Shown here in pieces: positions 61,657 through 64,000 of a DNA stretch of 64,000 nt. The number at the start of each line of letters is the position of its first letter. The first letter of the stretch is position 1. The notes under the pieces are model-generated. The model had not been told where the DNA came from and made no database searches. It worked only from the letters and a program-made list of their open reading frames with translations. The translations under genes and the position numbers were made by a program. Origin of the DNA: Anseranas semipalmata (Eukaryota > Chordata > Aves > Anseriformes > Anseranatidae); assembly GCA_013399115.1 (NCBI GenBank), contig VXAA01000616.1, positions 164,605 through 228,604 of the forward strand, in the 5' to 3' direction.

Positions 61657-64000
61657 GTACCATACACAAATGCTTTGACTTTTGATTTATTTTTTCCTCA
61701 TTATGTCCAGTAAAAGTTGTTGTTCTTCCCACGTTACAGGTATTTTCGTTTTGTTTAGCTAAGCATTTAAACTCTGTTTGAAAATAAATGCTTCTAAGCA
61801 GCGTTGATTTTTCCACTGAAGTGTGTGAGATTGCAAGGACATAGCACTGCTTAAAATCAAGTGATTAAAATTGCGTGCTTAGAGAAATCTGGAAAACATT
61901 CACCTCATGCTGTCTAGAAATAGAATGATAATTAACTTTTCACTTCTGTCAGGTTAGCAAGTGCCCTATAACAGATACTCAAGTGAATGTAATGTTACAA
62001 GAATTCATGTACTTTGGGCTTATTTGGGGAGTTTATTCCCTGTGGGCATCAAACATTGCTTTTAGGCCTCTAAGTACTTCACAGCCTCTCCTACCTTAGT
62101 GTAAATATTTATACCAGGTTTTCAAAGAAGAACTGAATGCTACCTGATTTCCATACCTTTTGAGGGAATATTCCACTTATTCCTTTCCTATGACATCACC
62201 GGCCTTGAGTTGATGGTGGGTTTTTCCCAGTGTTTCTAAATCAACAAAAAAACTTGAGACACAATTCCAGGGTGAAGACTGCAATTCTGGTTGGCAACAA
62301 AGTTTACTTCTGAAGATAATGTAGCATGAGAACTTTGCTGCAATGGCAACCAGATTTGGGGATTACTATTACAATGTGAGAATCAATGACATGAAAGCCT
62401 AGGGGCTTAGTAGTGCACTTAGCAATTTGCCTAAAGGTTTATCCCACTTCTGAGAAGGAAAAGGAGGCTTAATATTGTTGATTTGCAGTCACTGTAGCTT
62501 TCAAGTACAGGCAAGTGCAATAAAGCAGGCTGACATACTTGTAAAAGATAAATCTGCTGTAGACTTGTAAGGCATCATTTGAAACAGTCAGGGCTTTTAT
62601 GCAAATCCCCTATTAGGGGGATTATAAATCATTAGAAGTTGAACAGCAAGATAGCAGGCACTTTCTGGAGGTGGGTCTTTGCCTTGATGCCATAGAAAAA
62701 TGGAAATCAATTTAAAGGCCACATTCTCTTCCTAAGCTCAAACGCTCTGTGCCACCCAGGTTCCCAGGCCTGAATTACACTGAGACCACTACGTGTCATG
62801 GCTTTTTAATAGATGTGTCTTGCAGTTAAACAGAAAGGCTGACTTCTCTAAGCAAGGCACAGTGAGCCAGACTCTCAGCAGGCAGCAGCTAACCCTGTTG
62901 TCTGCGCTGAAGCTTTACAAAGCGGTACCGACTGAGAACGTTCCCAAGCGTCGTTAAAATACAACCAGTATAAGTTCTGCATTGAAAATTCAATATCATA
63001 TTTTTAACTTCATTGGATTGAAGACTTTGTACAAGGCCTGTGATCCATACTTGCTTTCTATTTATTTTATTTATTTTGGAGTGGTGTATACAAACCTGAG
63101 TTTACCAAACTACTCGCTGCTGTGTGTTGGAAAAGCATGCAGTGAATACCCCTTTTTGCTCCAGGTAGCTTAGTCTGAAACACAGGTCCTGTTGGGTGGA
63201 TGAAATGAATGGGTAGGAGTGGAGGGAGGAGGAACATCAGGTAGAACTGCCGTCTGCTTGTGTACTGCCTAGTTCTGTGTATGGCTTTATAAGCAATTGA
63301 TAGCGGTAATTGTAATAACCTTTAAGCACTTTGTTAGAGTGTAAGCCAAAGTCTTGTTTTCAGTCAATTGTTCTACTGCTTTTTGAGCCTGTTCTGAACC
63401 CCAAACAGATTGCTTTTCCCTTGCTATCTTTCTTTGAGGCTTTCTTATGAATACTATGCATACAGCCTATTAACCTCCAGTAATTCACTTCAGATATGAA
63501 GACTAAACTCACAGAGCAGTCATTAAAACCTCAGGTTAGGTTAGGAGTGACATAATCCCCACAGAAGTCATTAACTGCAATGTTCCTTGTCAGCAAAAAG
63601 AGAACTGCTTCATTTTAACACAGAAGCACTTTCTCCTGTTAAGCCTTAGGATGCAAGCATTAACCCTAGGGACACAGGAAACCTGTAGCCAGCATTGGTG
63701 CTTCTTTGTCTCCGCTCATTTCTTTCCTTAAGGCACTCTGGATTTCTATTGCACTTTCTCCAACGTTCTGTACACTGGGGCCCTTGCCCAAAGGGTGCAG
63801 CCCTAACACCCACCACTCGCTGGTTTTTTGCACGCTTTCCAGAGCCTCTTGTTGAACTCCCAGCCCCTACGGATGCCTGCCGTGAGAGAGGAGTCAGGGC
63901 GTAGCAGTACTGGGTTGGTGGTCATGTCAGTGAGGTTTTGAGGAAGAAGAGAACCTCCATCCTGAAGTTGAAGTGAAGGTGACTTTTTTTTTTAGCTCCA
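61657..64000 (+). other. Sequence after the last recognised DNAAF8 exon
   Basis: This is intronic if DNAAF8 continues, as the open phase-0 donor CAG|GTACCA at 61656 implies. I recognise no exon in it. A strong polypyrimidine tract and AG end at 63995, five bases before the window closes, so the next exon may begin at 63996. Confidence 0.4.

Noticed and set aside
1..64000. tRNA, rRNA, CRISPR arrays, operons or other bacterial or phage features
   Set aside because: None seen. Spliced genes and CR1 elements show a vertebrate nuclear locus.

Overview
The window is vertebrate nuclear DNA, most likely from a bird. All three genes have short exons with GT-AG borders. CR1-type LINE remnants, the dominant avian and reptilian repeat, are recognisable at four places. 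Gene order matches the ANKS3/DNAAF8 neighbourhood of human 16p13.3. It is a draft assembly, with a 490-base N gap at 22335-22824 and a single N at 193. The species cannot be named from the sequence.

Layout. (1) 194-3051, plus strand: the 3' part of a class B (secretin-family) receptor of the glucagon-receptor subfamily, in eleven exons. The best guess is the glucagon-like/glucagon-related peptide receptor (GCGLR, also GCRPR), a paralogue kept in birds and lost in mammals. The first 450 bases contain a probable false duplication from assembly. (2) 8512-19468, minus strand: ANKS3, rebuilt here in full as fifteen coding exons giving 656 residues (ankyrin repeats, serine-rich linker, SAM domain, coiled coil). 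It has upstream exons at 19622-19732 and around 22255. ANKS3 and the receptor converge, and a palindromic two-way poly(A) signal lies between them at 4639-4652. (3) 22.2-23.1 kb: a CpG-rich promoter shared head to head by ANKS3 and DNAAF8, with its centre lost in the N gap. (4) 24415-61656 and beyond, plus strand: DNAAF8 (C16orf71/DAAP1). Eight exons match the human protein. Four more in-phase exons at 39.4, 54.2, 56.9 and 61.5 kb extend it past the usual human C-terminus. Its introns, one of 14.6 kb, hold CR1 copies, an unclassified repeat family, a 1.07 kb inverted-repeat structure and AT-rich segments that look like conserved non-coding DNA.

How the genes relate. ANKS3 acts in the ciliary nephronophthisis/inversin network, and DNAAF8 acts in cytoplasmic assembly of axonemal dynein. 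Two cilium genes therefore share one promoter. The receptor is functionally unrelated and is simply the 3' neighbour of ANKS3.

No RNA genes, CRISPR arrays or intact transposons were found. Exon borders were read by eye from splice consensus, reading-frame continuity and remembered human protein sequences. No alignment was run.
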